From positions 110,896-174,895 of the forward strand of contig NZ_MUYU01000009.1 in assembly GCF_002014825.1 (NCBI RefSeq): a DNA stretch of 64,000 nucleotides, read 5' to 3'. A model generated the notes under the pieces. The model saw nothing but the letters and a program-made list of their open reading frames with translations. It was not told the DNA's origin and searched no databases. A program made the translations under genes and the position numbers. Positions 10,361 to 20,110 of this stretch are shown here, one piece after another (the first letter of the stretch is position 1; each line of letters starts with the position of its first letter). The stretch is from Moraxella pluranimalium. GTDB taxonomy: Bacteria > Pseudomonadota > Gammaproteobacteria > Pseudomonadales > Moraxellaceae.

Positions 10361-11383
10361 TTATGCATATTGGCTAGCAATGGACTGTACACAGTCGCCA
10401 ATGAGCGCAGGTCCTTTATAAATCAGACCTGAATACAGCTGAATGGCAACTGCACCTGCTTGTAGTTTTTTGACCGCTAATTCGCCATCATCAATACCGC
10501 CCACGCCAATCAAATCTACCTTACCTGCCAAGCGATTGGCAAATTCGGACAAAATCAGCGTACTTTGATGATTCACAGGGCGACCTGACAATCCACCCGC
10601 TTCATTGACATGGCGATGACCTTCGACACCTGTGCGTGACAACGTGGTATTGGTCGCAATCAAGCCATCAATCTCAAAATCAATCACTGTATTGGCAATG
10701 ACATCTACCTGCTCAAGGTCCAAATCTGGGGCGATTTTTAGGGCGATCGGCACATAAAAACCATAGCTATTGGCAAGCTGCATTTGGCAGTTTTTGATAC
10801 CATCTAATAGATGTGCCAACGCATCGGCACTTTGTAGGTCACGCAGATTTTTGGTGTTTGGACTTGAGATATTGACCGTGATATAGCTAGCATAAGGATA
10901 AACACGCTCAAGACAGTAGATATAGTCATCCAGCGCATTTTCGACAGGGGTAATGGCATTTTTGCCGATATTAATACCAAGCACGCCATTATATTTGGCA
11001 CGCTCAATATTGGCAATCATCTGATCAACGCCATCATTATTAAAGCCCATGCGGTTGATGATAGCGCCGTGTTCTTTTAGGCGAAATAAGCGTGGCTTAT
11101 CATTGCCCGCTTGCGGCATCGGTGTAACTGTGCCAACTTCCAAAAAGCCAAAGCCAAGCTCAGACAGTGCGTCGATATAAGCGCCATTTTTGTCCAAACC
11201 TGCTGCCAAGCCAACAGGATTGAGCAGCTGAACACCCATGCAGGTGGTTGGTAAGGCTTGTTTGCCGTAAGCAAAGCCTAGTAATTTTGCTCGATGCGCC
11301 TTTTCCAATAATTCCAACGTGGTTTCGTGAGCTTGCTCAGGATCCATGGTGAATAAAATCGGACGCAATAAAGCATAGGGCAT
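10361..11383 (-). CDS. pyrD: Dihydroorotate dehydrogenase (quinone), class 2
   Basis: The protein (340 residues from the ATG at 11383) has the N-terminal membrane-associating helix of class 2 enzymes ([16 protein letters not shown]), then [13 protein letters not shown], the FMN/orotate signatures [11 protein letters not shown] and [15 protein letters not shown], the catalytic-loop Ser region and GVGGI with the C-terminal [11 protein letters not shown]. It oxidises dihydroorotate at the membrane and passes electrons to quinone in pyrimidine synthesis. AGGTG precedes the chosen ATG. A GTG two codons upstream is possible. Confidence 0.95.
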   Translation of the reverse strand: MPYALLRPILFTMDPEQAHETTLELLEKAHRAKLLGFAYGKQALPTTCMGVQLLNPVGLAAGLDKNGAYIDALSELGFGFLEVGTVTPMPQAGNDKPRLFRLKEHGAIINRMGFNNDGVDQMIANIERAKYNGVLGINIGKNAITPVENALDDYIYCLERVYPYASYITVNISSPNTKNLRDLQSADALAHLLDGIKNCQMQLANSYGFYVPIALKIAPDLDLEQVDVIANTVIDFEIDGLIATNTTLSRTGVEGHRHVNEAGGLSGRPVNHQSTLILSEFANRLAGKVDLIGVGGIDDGELAVKKLQAGAVAIQLYSGLIYKGPALIGDCVQSIASQYA

Positions 11384-11470
11384 AGGCACACCTGTCTAAA
11401 TTGGATAAAATATTAACAATTATAACACAAATTCATATCAAGCATAACAAAAATCATGAAAATTCGGCAC

Positions 11471-12001
11471 TTATTGACCCTGCCGAGTTTCGTGTGCCAA
11501 CAACGCTTTTTTGATGTCAATACCGCCCGTATAGCCACCAAGCCCACCATCTGACGCAATCACACGATGACACGGGATAATCAGGCTAATCGGATTTTTG
11601 CCATTGGCATTGGCGCAGGCGCGAAAGGCGGTCGGCTTACCTATCCGCTCGGCAAGCTTAGCATAACTGATGGTCTGTCCATAAGGAATGCTTAACAGCG
11701 CTTGCCATACCTGTTGCTGGAACGCTGTGCCACTGCTCAAATCCAATGCCACATCAAAGCGTGTACGCTTGCCATCAAAATACTCATCAAGCTCTTGGAT
11801 GGTTTGACTTAGCACCTGCCCATTGGTGCTCTGCCTATCAAGCTCATCCATCTTTTGATACTCAAAGTCATCAGCACTCATGCCAAGCAGTCTTTCGCTT
11901 TTTTGGGTAAACCAATCAAGCGCAATCAGCTTGCCATCTTTGGCAATCAGCGTGATGATGGGCAGCTCAAATGGCGGTTGGTAGTGGGTGATGGTAGGCA
12001 T
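11471..12001 (-). CDS. ogt: Methylated-DNA-[protein]-cysteine S-methyltransferase
   Basis: The C-terminal domain shows the alkyl-acceptor site PCHRVI (Cys near residue 144) and the helix-turn-helix region FQQQVWQALLSIPYGQTISYAKLAERIG, so it removes O6-methyl from guanine by suicide transfer. The N-terminal part is short and lacks an Ada-type Cys4 domain, so Ogt is preferred over Ada. AAAGG lies ahead of the ATG at 12001. It is the last gene of an apparent ftsY-GNAT-ogt cluster. Confidence 0.9.
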   Translation of the reverse strand: MPTITHYQPPFELPIITLIAKDGKLIALDWFTQKSERLLGMSADDFEYQKMDELDRQSTNGQVLSQTIQELDEYFDGKRTRFDVALDLSSGTAFQQQVWQALLSIPYGQTISYAKLAERIGKPTAFRACANANGKNPISLIIPCHRVIASDGGLGGYTGGIDIKKALLAHETRQGQ

Positions 12002-12017
12002 AATCATCCTTTTTCAC

Positions 12018-12617
12018 TTATTGAGTGGGTATGGCAAGCACCGCATCATTCGTCAATGCCGTCAGTACATGGTCCTGCCATCGCCCTGCGATTTGTAGAT
12101 AGGCTTTGGCGTAGCCTTCTTTGACAAAGCCAAGCCGCGCTAATACTTTGGCGCTTTTGTGATTATCAGGCAAATAATTTGCCATAATGCGATGCAGTCC
12201 TACTTTTGTAAACATTTCATCAATCGCCAAATTTAGCGCCGCATTCATCACGCCACGCCCTTGATACGCACCATCAAGGCTATAGCCCAAATAGCAAGCA
12301 TTAAACGGTATCGGAATGATGTTCGAAAAATTAATCACCCCAATTACTTGATGACAATCCTTATCCCAAATCAGCCAATTGACCGAACGACTCTCTGCCA
12401 TCATCTGCGTTTGCTGTGCCAAGTGGCGAGTGACACCATCTAGCGTATAATAGCCATCATCCCGCAGCGGCTCAAACGGCGCCAAAAACTGCCGATTACG
12501 AAGACGAAAGGCAAGCACGGCATCATCATCTGCCATACTTGCCAGTGCTAATACAAAGCCCGTACCATCAAAGCTTGTGCCTATGATACGGGGTGTAACT
12601 TTGTCCTTAGGGGTCAT
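12018..12617 (-). CDS. GNAT acetyltransferase, RimJ/RimL-like
   Basis: The 199-residue protein has the RimJ/RimL organisation: an N-terminal strand segment (LAFRLRNRQFLAPFEPLR), VIGVINFSNI, the acetyl-CoA loop region LGYSLDGAYQGRGVMNAAL and DNHKSAKVLARLGFVKEGYAKAYL. It probably acetylates a protein N-terminus or small amine with acetyl-CoA. The target is unknown. Its ATG overlaps the ftsY stop (TAATG), which implies translational coupling. Confidence 0.85.
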   Translation of the reverse strand: MTPKDKVTPRIIGTSFDGTGFVLALASMADDDAVLAFRLRNRQFLAPFEPLRDDGYYTLDGVTRHLAQQTQMMAESRSVNWLIWDKDCHQVIGVINFSNIIPIPFNACYLGYSLDGAYQGRGVMNAALNLAIDEMFTKVGLHRIMANYLPDNHKSAKVLARLGFVKEGYAKAYLQIAGRWQDHVLTALTNDAVLAIPTQ

Positions 12618-13558
12618 TATTCGTCTTTTTCGAGCAAGGCATCCACGAATTCTTTGGGCTCAAATGGCTGTAAGTCATCGATACCCTCGCCCACACCAAT
12701 AAAGCGAATCGGGATATCGGTATTTTGGGCGATATTAAACACCACACCGCCTTTGGCTGTGCCATCAAGCTTGGTGATGCTAATACCGGTCAAATTCACC
12801 GCTTCAGAGAATACCTGCACTTGATTGATGGCGTTTTGACCGGTGCCGGCATCAAGCACAATCATCGTCTCATGCGGGGCGGTTTCGTCGGCTTTTTTCA
12901 TCACACGCACGACTTTTTCGAGCTCTGCCATCAGATGCGTCTTATTTTGCAGACGACCTGCGGTATCAGCAATCAGCACATCAATGCCCTTAGCACGAGC
13001 CGACTGCATTGCATCAAAAATCACCGACGCACTGTCCGAGCCATGACCTTGCGCCACCACAGGGATATTGTTACGCTCACCCCAAATCTGTAGCTGTTCG
13101 GTCGCCGCTGCTCGGAATGTATCGCCAGCAGCGAGCATCACCGATTTACCTTCTTTTTGTAGGCGTTTGGCAAGCTTGCCGATGGTTGTGGTCTTGCCCA
13201 CGCCATTGACACCAACCATCAAAATCACATACGGTTTTTTGGTGGTGTCAATCTCAAGTGGCTTGACCTTTGGCGCAAGAATGTCGTGCAATTCGGACTT
13301 GAGTGCCTTATACAAAGAATGCGAATAAATCAAATCGCCACGAGCGGTCTGCTCAGTGAGATTCTTAATAATGCGATTGGTGGCATTGACGCCGATATCA
13401 GCGACCAGTAGCTGATCTTCGACTTCTTCGAGTAGCTCATCGTCAATCTCTTTACCACCGACCAAGACATTCACCAAGCCTTCGGACAAATTTTTGCTAG
13501 ACTTGGCAAGTCCTGCTTTCATACGGGCAAACCAGCCGCCTTGTTCGTTTTCGCTCAT
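12617..13558 (-). CDS. ftsY: Signal recognition particle receptor FtsY
   Basis: The NG domain is complete: VGVNGVGKTTTIGKLAKRL (P-loop), AAGDTFRAAATEQL, ADTAGR, TKLDGTAKGG and GVGEGIDDLQPF. FtsY docks SRP-ribosome complexes at the inner membrane. At 313 residues it lacks the long acidic A domain of E. coli FtsY. The start at 13558 is preceded by AAGGCG and removes a hydrophobic, poorly conserved upstream extension that is open to 13627. The SRP RNA partner is encoded at about 54.9 kb. Confidence 0.95.
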   Translation of the reverse strand: MSENEQGGWFARMKAGLAKSSKNLSEGLVNVLVGGKEIDDELLEEVEDQLLVADIGVNATNRIIKNLTEQTARGDLIYSHSLYKALKSELHDILAPKVKPLEIDTTKKPYVILMVGVNGVGKTTTIGKLAKRLQKEGKSVMLAAGDTFRAAATEQLQIWGERNNIPVVAQGHGSDSASVIFDAMQSARAKGIDVLIADTAGRLQNKTHLMAELEKVVRVMKKADETAPHETMIVLDAGTGQNAINQVQVFSEAVNLTGISITKLDGTAKGGVVFNIAQNTDIPIRFIGVGEGIDDLQPFEPKEFVDALLEKDE

Positions 13559-13632
13559 AAGTCGCCTTTTTTTGATAAATTTTAAAAATATTGCCATGAT
13601 TGTAGCACAGTTTGCCAAAGATTTCACCCAAC

Positions 13633-13658
13633 AAAAAAGCCCTGAAATTTTCAGAGCT
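13633..13658 (-). terminator. Intrinsic terminator of the PhoX gene
   Basis: On the minus strand AGCTCTGAAA / TTTCAGGGCT forms a stem with one wobble followed by TTTTTTG, about 90 bp after the PhoX stop and upstream of ftsY. Confidence 0.65.
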
Positions 13659-13744
13659 CTGGTTTGGCTGGTTTGGCTGATTTTAAGACAGCTTAAAAGA
13701 TGACTTAAAATGACAACTTAACATGATAACTTTTAAAATATCAC

Positions 13745-15856
13745 TTAAAAAGACTCGCCCAAAATCACACCGCCGTCATTTTTGGCAATCATCACCGTCG
13801 CTGAGCGTGGGACTTTGCCACCTGCGACCGCACCCCATGCCACATCGGGATGATCTTCACCCGGATGCTGGATATTGATAAACATCGTCTTTAGATCTGC
13901 CGTCATGGTGATGCCAGTCACTTCACAGCCCTTTGGCCCGACAAAGAATCGCTTAAGCGTATCTTCACTTGCCATCATGCCTACAGGGGTATTTTTGCCG
14001 GTGGTTGTGGTGACGATTTTGCCATCGCCGACACGGTTTGGCAAGGCAGCGAGCAACATACAGTTGGTGGTCTTGGTATAAGCACCATCATCAGTCTGAA
14101 TCCATAGTACGCCACGCGGGTCAAAGTACAGACCATCCGGTGATGATAGATCGTTATCAGCGGTCAGATTGGATAAGTTTTGGGCGGTCAAGTCATTTGG
14201 CGCGGCGAACAAATACACATCCCAATTAAATCGGGTGGCGGTATGATCGCCGTTTTGTTCGTGCCAGCGGATGATATGCCCATGCTGATTGCCCTTGTCA
14301 TTATAGCTTCGTGGGTTGACGGTATCGGTGGCATCGACGCTGCGTTTTGAGTTGTTGGTCAAGGTGACATACACTTCGCCCGTGATTGGACTGACCGACA
14401 CCCATTCAGGGCGGTCCATCTTGGTTGCACCCAGTGCATCAGCGGCTAGACGGGCATGGATGACGATGTCGGCTTGGTCTTTGAAATTATAGTCCTTATG
14501 CTTGACCGTATCCATCGCCAAGCGTCGCCACTCGCCTGTGCCATCAGCGTTGAACACTGCCACATACAGCGTGCCTTCGTTCATGTATTTATCGCCTGCT
14601 TTTAGACCTTTGCCGATGTCTTTTGGCGACCACAGCGCCTTTGAGACGAATTTATAAATATACTCACCACGGGCATCGTCACCCATATAAAATACCACAG
14701 GCTTGCCTGCCACAGGTGGCGCAAAGGCGCAGTTTTCGTGAGCAAAACGCCCTAGGCTTGTGCGTTTGACTGCTTTGGCTTGTGGGTTAAATGGGTCAAT
14801 CTCAACAATATAACCAAAGGCATTAAACGCATTGCGATAGTCATCGTGTGCCGATTTGCCACGAGCACTGATGTCCCAGCGGCTAAATTCATCTGCCACC
14901 ACGCCGTCTTTGTCATCGGCGGTATGCCACAGATAGCCACCGCCTGTGCTGTTTTCTTTTAGGCCATAGCGAGCCAGTGCGATATCAGCTTGACTGCCGA
15001 TGATGGCTTTGTCTTCACCACGAGCAAAGACATTCAAAAAGTTCTCTTCGGTGGTCAGATAAGCGCCCCAAGGCGACATCCCTGCACCACATTGATTGTT
15101 AATCCCCCAAATGGTTTTGCCCTTTTTGTCGTATTTGGTTTGTAGCTGTTCATTACCACTTGCCACGCCCGCAATATTAACCATTGTGCTACTGGTGTAG
15201 CGTTTATTAAAGCGAGAATTTTTGACCAATTCAAATTGACCATTATCCTTGCGGACTAGCTCCACCACAGAAACGCCGTGAGCGTTAGCATCGCGACGCA
15301 CATCCATAGCAAGGCGTTTTTTGCGATAAATTGGTGCGGCATTGGCATCCTCCTGCGTGTACATCCCCATTGGATGTAGATTGTCATTGGTGTATTCGTG
15401 GTTCATGGCAAGTAGTCCACGATTGGACTGATTGGCGTCGTATTTGCCACCTGTCATGCCAAAAAAGTGCATCCCGTCGTGGTTATCACCCATGCGGTAC
15501 ATAAACGACTCGCCCGAATGCTGACGGTCATCACGAAAGGCATCAATACCATCAACCAGCGGTTCACCCAAGTGCAAAAACGCTTTGGCAGTATAGCCTT
15601 CAGCGACCATCATCTCATTGCCGGTATAATGCGGTACGGCTTTGAATTTTAGGCTGGTTGGGCGGGCAAGATTGGTGGCAGATTTGGCAAAGGCAGTATT
15701 GCCAAGCAGTGGCAATGAGCCGAACATCGCCGCCGCCGTCAAGCCTGCGCCGCCTTTAAGCACGGTGCGACGAGAGACCGCCTTGTCCAGAATATCGCTA
15801 AACGCTGGGTTGTCGCTTGGGTTAGAATCTTCAATATAATCATGCGGATGCATCAT
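13745..15856 (-). CDS. phoX: PhoX-family (DUF839) phosphatase, Tat-exported
   Basis: The 703-residue protein carries a twin-arginine signal (SRRTVLKGG near residue 30, then a hydrophobic stretch ending NTAFA). The long beta-propeller part includes LAMNHEYTND, NQCGAGMSPWGAYLTTEEN, CAFAPP, SSPDGLYFDPRGVLWIQTDDG and CEVTG near the C-terminus. PhoX enzymes are calcium/iron phosphomonoesterases folded before Tat export. The ATG at 15856, behind AAAGGAT, is preferred over a longer frame open to 15919. Regulation by phosphate is likely by analogy but no Pho box was identified. Confidence 0.88.
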   Translation of the reverse strand: MMHPHDYIEDSNPSDNPAFSDILDKAVSRRTVLKGGAGLTAAAMFGSLPLLGNTAFAKSATNLARPTSLKFKAVPHYTGNEMMVAEGYTAKAFLHLGEPLVDGIDAFRDDRQHSGESFMYRMGDNHDGMHFFGMTGGKYDANQSNRGLLAMNHEYTNDNLHPMGMYTQEDANAAPIYRKKRLAMDVRRDANAHGVSVVELVRKDNGQFELVKNSRFNKRYTSSTMVNIAGVASGNEQLQTKYDKKGKTIWGINNQCGAGMSPWGAYLTTEENFLNVFARGEDKAIIGSQADIALARYGLKENSTGGGYLWHTADDKDGVVADEFSRWDISARGKSAHDDYRNAFNAFGYIVEIDPFNPQAKAVKRTSLGRFAHENCAFAPPVAGKPVVFYMGDDARGEYIYKFVSKALWSPKDIGKGLKAGDKYMNEGTLYVAVFNADGTGEWRRLAMDTVKHKDYNFKDQADIVIHARLAADALGATKMDRPEWVSVSPITGEVYVTLTNNSKRSVDATDTVNPRSYNDKGNQHGHIIRWHEQNGDHTATRFNWDVYLFAAPNDLTAQNLSNLTADNDLSSPDGLYFDPRGVLWIQTDDGAYTKTTNCMLLAALPNRVGDGKIVTTTTGKNTPVGMMASEDTLKRFFVGPKGCEVTGITMTADLKTMFINIQHPGEDHPDVAWGAVAGGKVPRSATVMIAKNDGGVILGESF

Positions 15857-16139
15857 GGCTGTTATCCTTTTGTGTGATAATGGCTGTTTTGGATGGCAAA
15901 AATTGTAGCAAGCCATCATGACAATTTTGCGATGATTTGATGACAGTTTGATGAAATTTTTGGCGGATAAAACAGCAGATACATCAGCGGTGAATGAATT
16001 GCCATCGCTTAGCCAGTGAGTCTTTTGCGTGCGCCATCTTACCCAACTGCAACATTTTGTAGAAAAATCTTAAAACCACTACCCATGCCATCGATTTGCA
16101 TTATAATAAGCACGGTCAATTCGACTGTATTAGGATTTT

Positions 16140-16262
16140 ATGATGAAATTAATGAAATTATTAATCGCCACCGCCATCATCAGCACACTGACCGCTTGTT
16201 CTGTCGGTGCAGGATTTGGCATCAGCCCAACAGGCACTGTGATGGTCGGTGTCGGCGGCTGA
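16140..16262 (+). CDS. Small lipoprotein, 40 residues
   Basis: This short gene encodes a basic start (MMKLMKLL), a hydrophobic run and a lipobox LTAC with Cys20, followed by only 20 residues rich in Gly and Val (ending VMVGVGG). AGGATTTT sits just before the start and a clear intrinsic terminator follows 12 bp after the stop, so it looks like a complete single-gene unit. It would be lipidated at Cys20, leaving a tiny glycine-rich lipopeptide on the membrane. Function unknown. Confidence 0.7.
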   Translation: MMKLMKLLIATAIISTLTACSVGAGFGISPTGTVMVGVGG

Positions 16263-16274
16263 TATCACCGCCCC

Positions 16275-16306
16275 AAATCGCCAGTTGTATGATTGGCGAT
16301 TTTTTG
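16275..16306 (+). terminator. Intrinsic terminator of the small lipoprotein gene
   Basis: AAATCGCCA / TGGCGATTT with an 8-nt loop and a run of Ts. Confidence 0.85.
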
Positions 16307-16399
16307 TTGCTGATCAAGCCATTCTGATTGTGTGCATTGCGTGCTACTCGTTTTTATTTTATACTTACTTTTTTTAAGAATAAATTATAAGGAAATCCC

Positions 16400-17797
16400 A
16401 TGAAATTTGCCAAATTATCACTCATCATTGCAAGTATGCTAAGTATCAGTGCTTGCCAAAGTATCAAGGCAACGCCCAATTTGCCAAGCCAAGCCACCGC
16501 CAAAGCACCCACAAGCACCGCCCATGAAGCAGGTGATGTCTTTAGCACGACTTTGGATAATGGCTTAAGAGTGATTATCAAAAAAGACACCAGAGCGCCG
16601 ATTGTCATGACGCAGATTTGGTATGATGTTGGCAGTAGCGATGAGCCCGTGGGCAAAGGGGGGATTTCGCACTTTTTGGAACATATGATGTTCAAGGACG
16701 CCAAAGGCATCAGCCATGATGATTATCAACGGCTCATCAGCCATTTTGGGGGTACGACCAACGCCTTTACTAGCAATGATTACACCGCTTATTATGAAAG
16801 CCTGCCTGCCAATCAGTTTCCGCTTGCGCTACAAATCGAAGCCAACCGTATGGCAAATCTTATCCTAAAAGATAGCGAAGTCGCCACCGAAAAAGAAGTC
16901 ATCAAAGAAGAGCGTCGTCTTCGTACCGATGACAACCCTTTGGCAAAGGCTTATGAAGAATTTCTAAAAACTTCCATGCCAGATGCGCCGCAAGGCCGCC
17001 CGATTATCGGTAGTATGGCGGACATTGACGGCATCACGACAAGCGATTTGCAGGCGTGGTATCACCAGTGGTATGCGCCAAATAATGCCGTGCTTGTGCT
17101 GGTCGGTGATATCGAGCCTGCCACTGCCATGCCGTGGGTGCATAAATATTTTGATAAGCTCACCCCATCTGCCCTGCCGCAGCGTGTCAGTCTCACACAG
17201 CCAAGCCATCGTGGTTATACCCAGACCACGAGCCATCAATCCGTGCAAGTGCCGAGCTTGATTATGGGCTTTAATGTGCCAACGCTCGGTAGCGATAAAT
17301 CAGCACAGGATGCGTATGCGCTGTCGCTGTTTTCAGATGTGGCAGACGGCGGGCTGTCGGCACGCTTTGAAAGCAATCTCATTCGTAAGAAAAACTTATT
17401 AAATAGCGTCGGTATCAGCTATAGCATGATTGGCAAAGGCGATAAGCTATTTGTCATCACCGCCACGCCAAAAGACGGGGTCAGCCTACAAGATGCCGAA
17501 CAAGCCATCCTAGATGAAATCACAGCCATCTATCAAGAGCAAATCAGCGACAGCGAGCTGGCTCGTGGGCAAGCCAATCTGCTATCAGGGCTGATTTTTG
17601 GTAATGATAGCGTCGCCAATCAAGCCATCACGCTCGGCTCACTCGCTAGCCAAAATCTGCCGATTGATACGCTAGACACCCTACCTGCCAAGCTTGCCAC
17701 CATCAGTAAAGATGACATCAAACGAGTCGGCAAGCATTATCTGACTAAGGATAATCTGACCACCATGTATGTCCTGCCACAGACCAAGTCTGACTAA
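16400..17797 (+). CDS. M16 zinc metallopeptidase, lipoprotein, catalytic partner
   Basis: A lipoprotein signal ends in SISAC (Cys19). The mature part has the inverted zinc motif H91-FLE-H95 of pitrilysin-type peptidases, with the downstream acidic ligand region EKEVIKEERRL around residue 170, then a C-terminal M16C domain. At 465 residues it is a half-size M16 chain. Such chains work as dimers of a catalytic and a substrate-holding chain, and a second M16 gene lies 61 bp downstream. It should degrade peptides in the periplasm. AAGGAAATCCC precedes the ATG. Confidence 0.9.
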   Translation: MKFAKLSLIIASMLSISACQSIKATPNLPSQATAKAPTSTAHEAGDVFSTTLDNGLRVIIKKDTRAPIVMTQIWYDVGSSDEPVGKGGISHFLEHMMFKDAKGISHDDYQRLISHFGGTTNAFTSNDYTAYYESLPANQFPLALQIEANRMANLILKDSEVATEKEVIKEERRLRTDDNPLAKAYEEFLKTSMPDAPQGRPIIGSMADIDGITTSDLQAWYHQWYAPNNAVLVLVGDIEPATAMPWVHKYFDKLTPSALPQRVSLTQPSHRGYTQTTSHQSVQVPSLIMGFNVPTLGSDKSAQDAYALSLFSDVADGGLSARFESNLIRKKNLLNSVGISYSMIGKGDKLFVITATPKDGVSLQDAEQAILDEITAIYQEQISDSELARGQANLLSGLIFGNDSVANQAITLGSLASQNLPIDTLDTLPAKLATISKDDIKRVGKHYLTKDNLTTMYVLPQTKSD

Positions 17798-17858
17798 GAT
17801 GATAAGTTGTTGTTTAACAAAGTTTTAGAATTATGCTAAGTATTTTTTGGGATGAATT

Positions 17859-19343
17859 ATGAAATTATTGAATAAATACAATAAATTAGCACAAGCCATC
17901 GGTGCGACACTTGCCATCAGCATCATTAGTGCCACGCCTGCCATCGCCAACCAAAACCACAGTACAGCAATGGGCAGCGCCACACTACAGCTATCTGATG
18001 ATAGCATCATTGATAGCATTGACCAGCTTGGCAAGCTTGATTTTCGTGTACCGACGACGCACAGATTTAGCACGGATAATGGCGTTGCCGTCGTGTTTAC
18101 CGAATTGCATCAGCTACCCATTGTCGATGTCAGCGTGGATTTTTATGCAGGGTCAGCATTTGATAGCCAAGTCCGCGCCGATGGTGATGGTATCGCCAAT
18201 ATGACCGCCACCATGCTTACTCAAGGCACAAGCACACTCGATGAAGATGCTTTTATCGCCAAAAAAGAACAGCTCGGCATTGAGCTTGGTGGTGGCGTCT
18301 CAAAAGATGGCTTATCACTGTCTGTACGCAGTCTATCCAAAGCACAGACACTACAAGATGCCACAGACCTATTCATCGATGCGCTCACAAAGCCTGTATT
18401 CGATGATAAAATCCTTGAGCGTAACAAAAGTCGATTGATTAGCAGTGTTAAACAACAAAAACAAAATCCTGCGTATGTCGCATCGCTTGCCTACACCCAA
18501 GCCCTATACGGTGGACATCCTTATGGACATCCTGCCACAGGCGATGAAGCAAGCATCAAGGCGCTGCGTCGTGATGATTTAATGGCGTTTAAAAATCAAT
18601 TTCTCACCAAAGACAACGCCAAAATCACCATCACAGGCGACCTAAGCCTAGATGATGCCAAAGCACTTGCCAATCGTATCAGTGCCGAGCTACCATCGGG
18701 CAAATCCTATCAAGGCAGTATCAGCACACCTGCCAAGCCTGCACCACGACATATCCACATCGAGCATGACAGCAGCCAAACCCAAATCATCATCGGACAT
18801 CTGATCGATGCCGAGCGTACCGACACGGCGAGCCGTCAGCGATTTAGCGATTTGTCATTGGGTAATGAAATCTTGGCAGGGTCAGATTTTACAGCACGCC
18901 TGATGAAAACCATCCGTGAACAAAAAGGCTACACCTACGGCATCTATGGAGGTATTGAGCGAATGCAAGCAGCAGGCAGCTATGCCGTCCGCTTCTCCAC
19001 CAATGGCGAGCAGGTGCGTGATGCCATCTTTGATACCGTTGCTATTATTCAAGATACACTAAACAATGGCGTCACCCATGATGAGCTTGAGCTTGTCCGT
19101 TTGGGCAACAAAAATAGCTTTCCTGAAATTTTTGCAAGCAATGCCTCTACCCACAAGATGACAGGCAGTTTGGCATTTGGCAATTATCCTGCTGATCATC
19201 TTGCCACACGCCTAGATCGGCTAGATCGTGCGACCATCGCATCGGTCAATCAAGCGCTTAAAAATACCATCCACCCCGATGACTTTATCATCATCACCGT
19301 GGGCAAATCCAAGCCTGATTTGAGTGGATTATTTGAGAAATAA
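17859..19343 (+). CDS. M16 peptidase-like protein, non-catalytic partner
   Basis: The 494-residue protein has an export signal (residues ~8-30, ending TPAIA) and both M16 domains, but the position of the HxxEH motif reads DGIANMTATML, so the zinc ligands are missing. The C-terminal domain keeps the R/Y pair region KTIREQKGYTYGIYG that holds the substrate C-terminus in paired M16 proteases. This fits a heterodimer with the catalytic chain encoded just upstream. The role is inferred from the family; partnership is inferred from adjacency. Confidence 0.88.
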   Translation: MKLLNKYNKLAQAIGATLAISIISATPAIANQNHSTAMGSATLQLSDDSIIDSIDQLGKLDFRVPTTHRFSTDNGVAVVFTELHQLPIVDVSVDFYAGSAFDSQVRADGDGIANMTATMLTQGTSTLDEDAFIAKKEQLGIELGGGVSKDGLSLSVRSLSKAQTLQDATDLFIDALTKPVFDDKILERNKSRLISSVKQQKQNPAYVASLAYTQALYGGHPYGHPATGDEASIKALRRDDLMAFKNQFLTKDNAKITITGDLSLDDAKALANRISAELPSGKSYQGSISTPAKPAPRHIHIEHDSSQTQIIIGHLIDAERTDTASRQRFSDLSLGNEILAGSDFTARLMKTIREQKGYTYGIYGGIERMQAAGSYAVRFSTNGEQVRDAIFDTVAIIQDTLNNGVTHDELELVRLGNKNSFPEIFASNASTHKMTGSLAFGNYPADHLATRLDRLDRATIASVNQALKNTIHPDDFIIITVGKSKPDLSGLFEK

Positions 19344-19366
19344 CCACGATACTGACAAATTCAACC

Positions 19367-19404
19367 ACGGCTTGACATGATGCGCATTGTCAAGCCGTAT
19401 TTAT
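19367..19404 (+). terminator. Intrinsic terminator of the M16 pair
   Basis: An 11-bp perfect stem ACGGCTTGACA / TGTCAAGCCGT with a 10-nt loop followed by ATTTATTT. Confidence 0.75.
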
Positions 19405-19500
19405 TTAACTGATGAGTCAATATTTTGATAATAATGCTGTGTTATACTAAGCTTTTCATAAACACCGCACAAAATATCATTAAAGATTAGGGATGATCGC

Positions 19501-19983
19501 ATGAACGACTTTTGTACTGTCAATATTGCACCGACTGACTTGACCATGACCGTACTGATGACGCCTGATATGGCGAATTTTTCGGGCAATGTGCATGGTG
19601 GTGCTATCCTAAAACTCCTTGACCAAGTGGCGTATGCGTGTGCCAGTCGATACTCGGCAAGCTATGTGGTGACTTTGTCAGTGGATCAAGTGATTTTTAA
19701 AGAGCCGATTTATGTCGGTGAGCTTGTCACCTTTTTGGCGCGTGTCAATTATGTTGGGACAACATCGATGGAAGTCGGCATCCGTGTCGAAGCTGAGAAT
19801 ATCCAAACTCGCACCGTGCGCCATACCAACAGTTGCTATTTTAGCATGGTTGCCGTCGATGAACAGCGTAATCCAAAAGCCGTGCCACCGCTTGAACTGC
19901 TAGATAACACCGCAAAACAGCGCTTTGAGATGGCGAAAAAGCGCAAGCAGTTACGACTAGAACTCCAAGAGCATGATTGGTAA
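19501..19983 (+). CDS. Acyl-CoA thioesterase, hotdog fold (YciA-like)
   Basis: The 160-residue protein has the hotdog thioesterase pattern: MANFSGNVHGGAILKLLDQVAYACA (hot-dog helix), VTLSVDQVIFKEPIYVGELV and the strand VNYVGTTSMEVGIRVEAEN. The conserved aspartate (LLDQVA) is present. It should hydrolyse acyl-CoA in the cytoplasm; chain-length preference is not visible. The C-terminal tail is lysine-rich (MAKKRKQLRLEL). Confidence 0.88.
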   Translation: MNDFCTVNIAPTDLTMTVLMTPDMANFSGNVHGGAILKLLDQVAYACASRYSASYVVTLSVDQVIFKEPIYVGELVTFLARVNYVGTTSMEVGIRVEAENIQTRTVRHTNSCYFSMVAVDEQRNPKAVPPLELLDNTAKQRFEMAKKRKQLRLELQEHDW

Positions 19984-20110
19984 GGCAAGTTTTACCAAAA
20001 TTACAAACCATCAGCGACCATACAGCTGTCAGGTGTTGCCATAATTCATCCACTATAATCTCCTTTGGGTTAATATTGCTTCGTGATAGCGTATGTGCTA
20101 TCATCATTGT

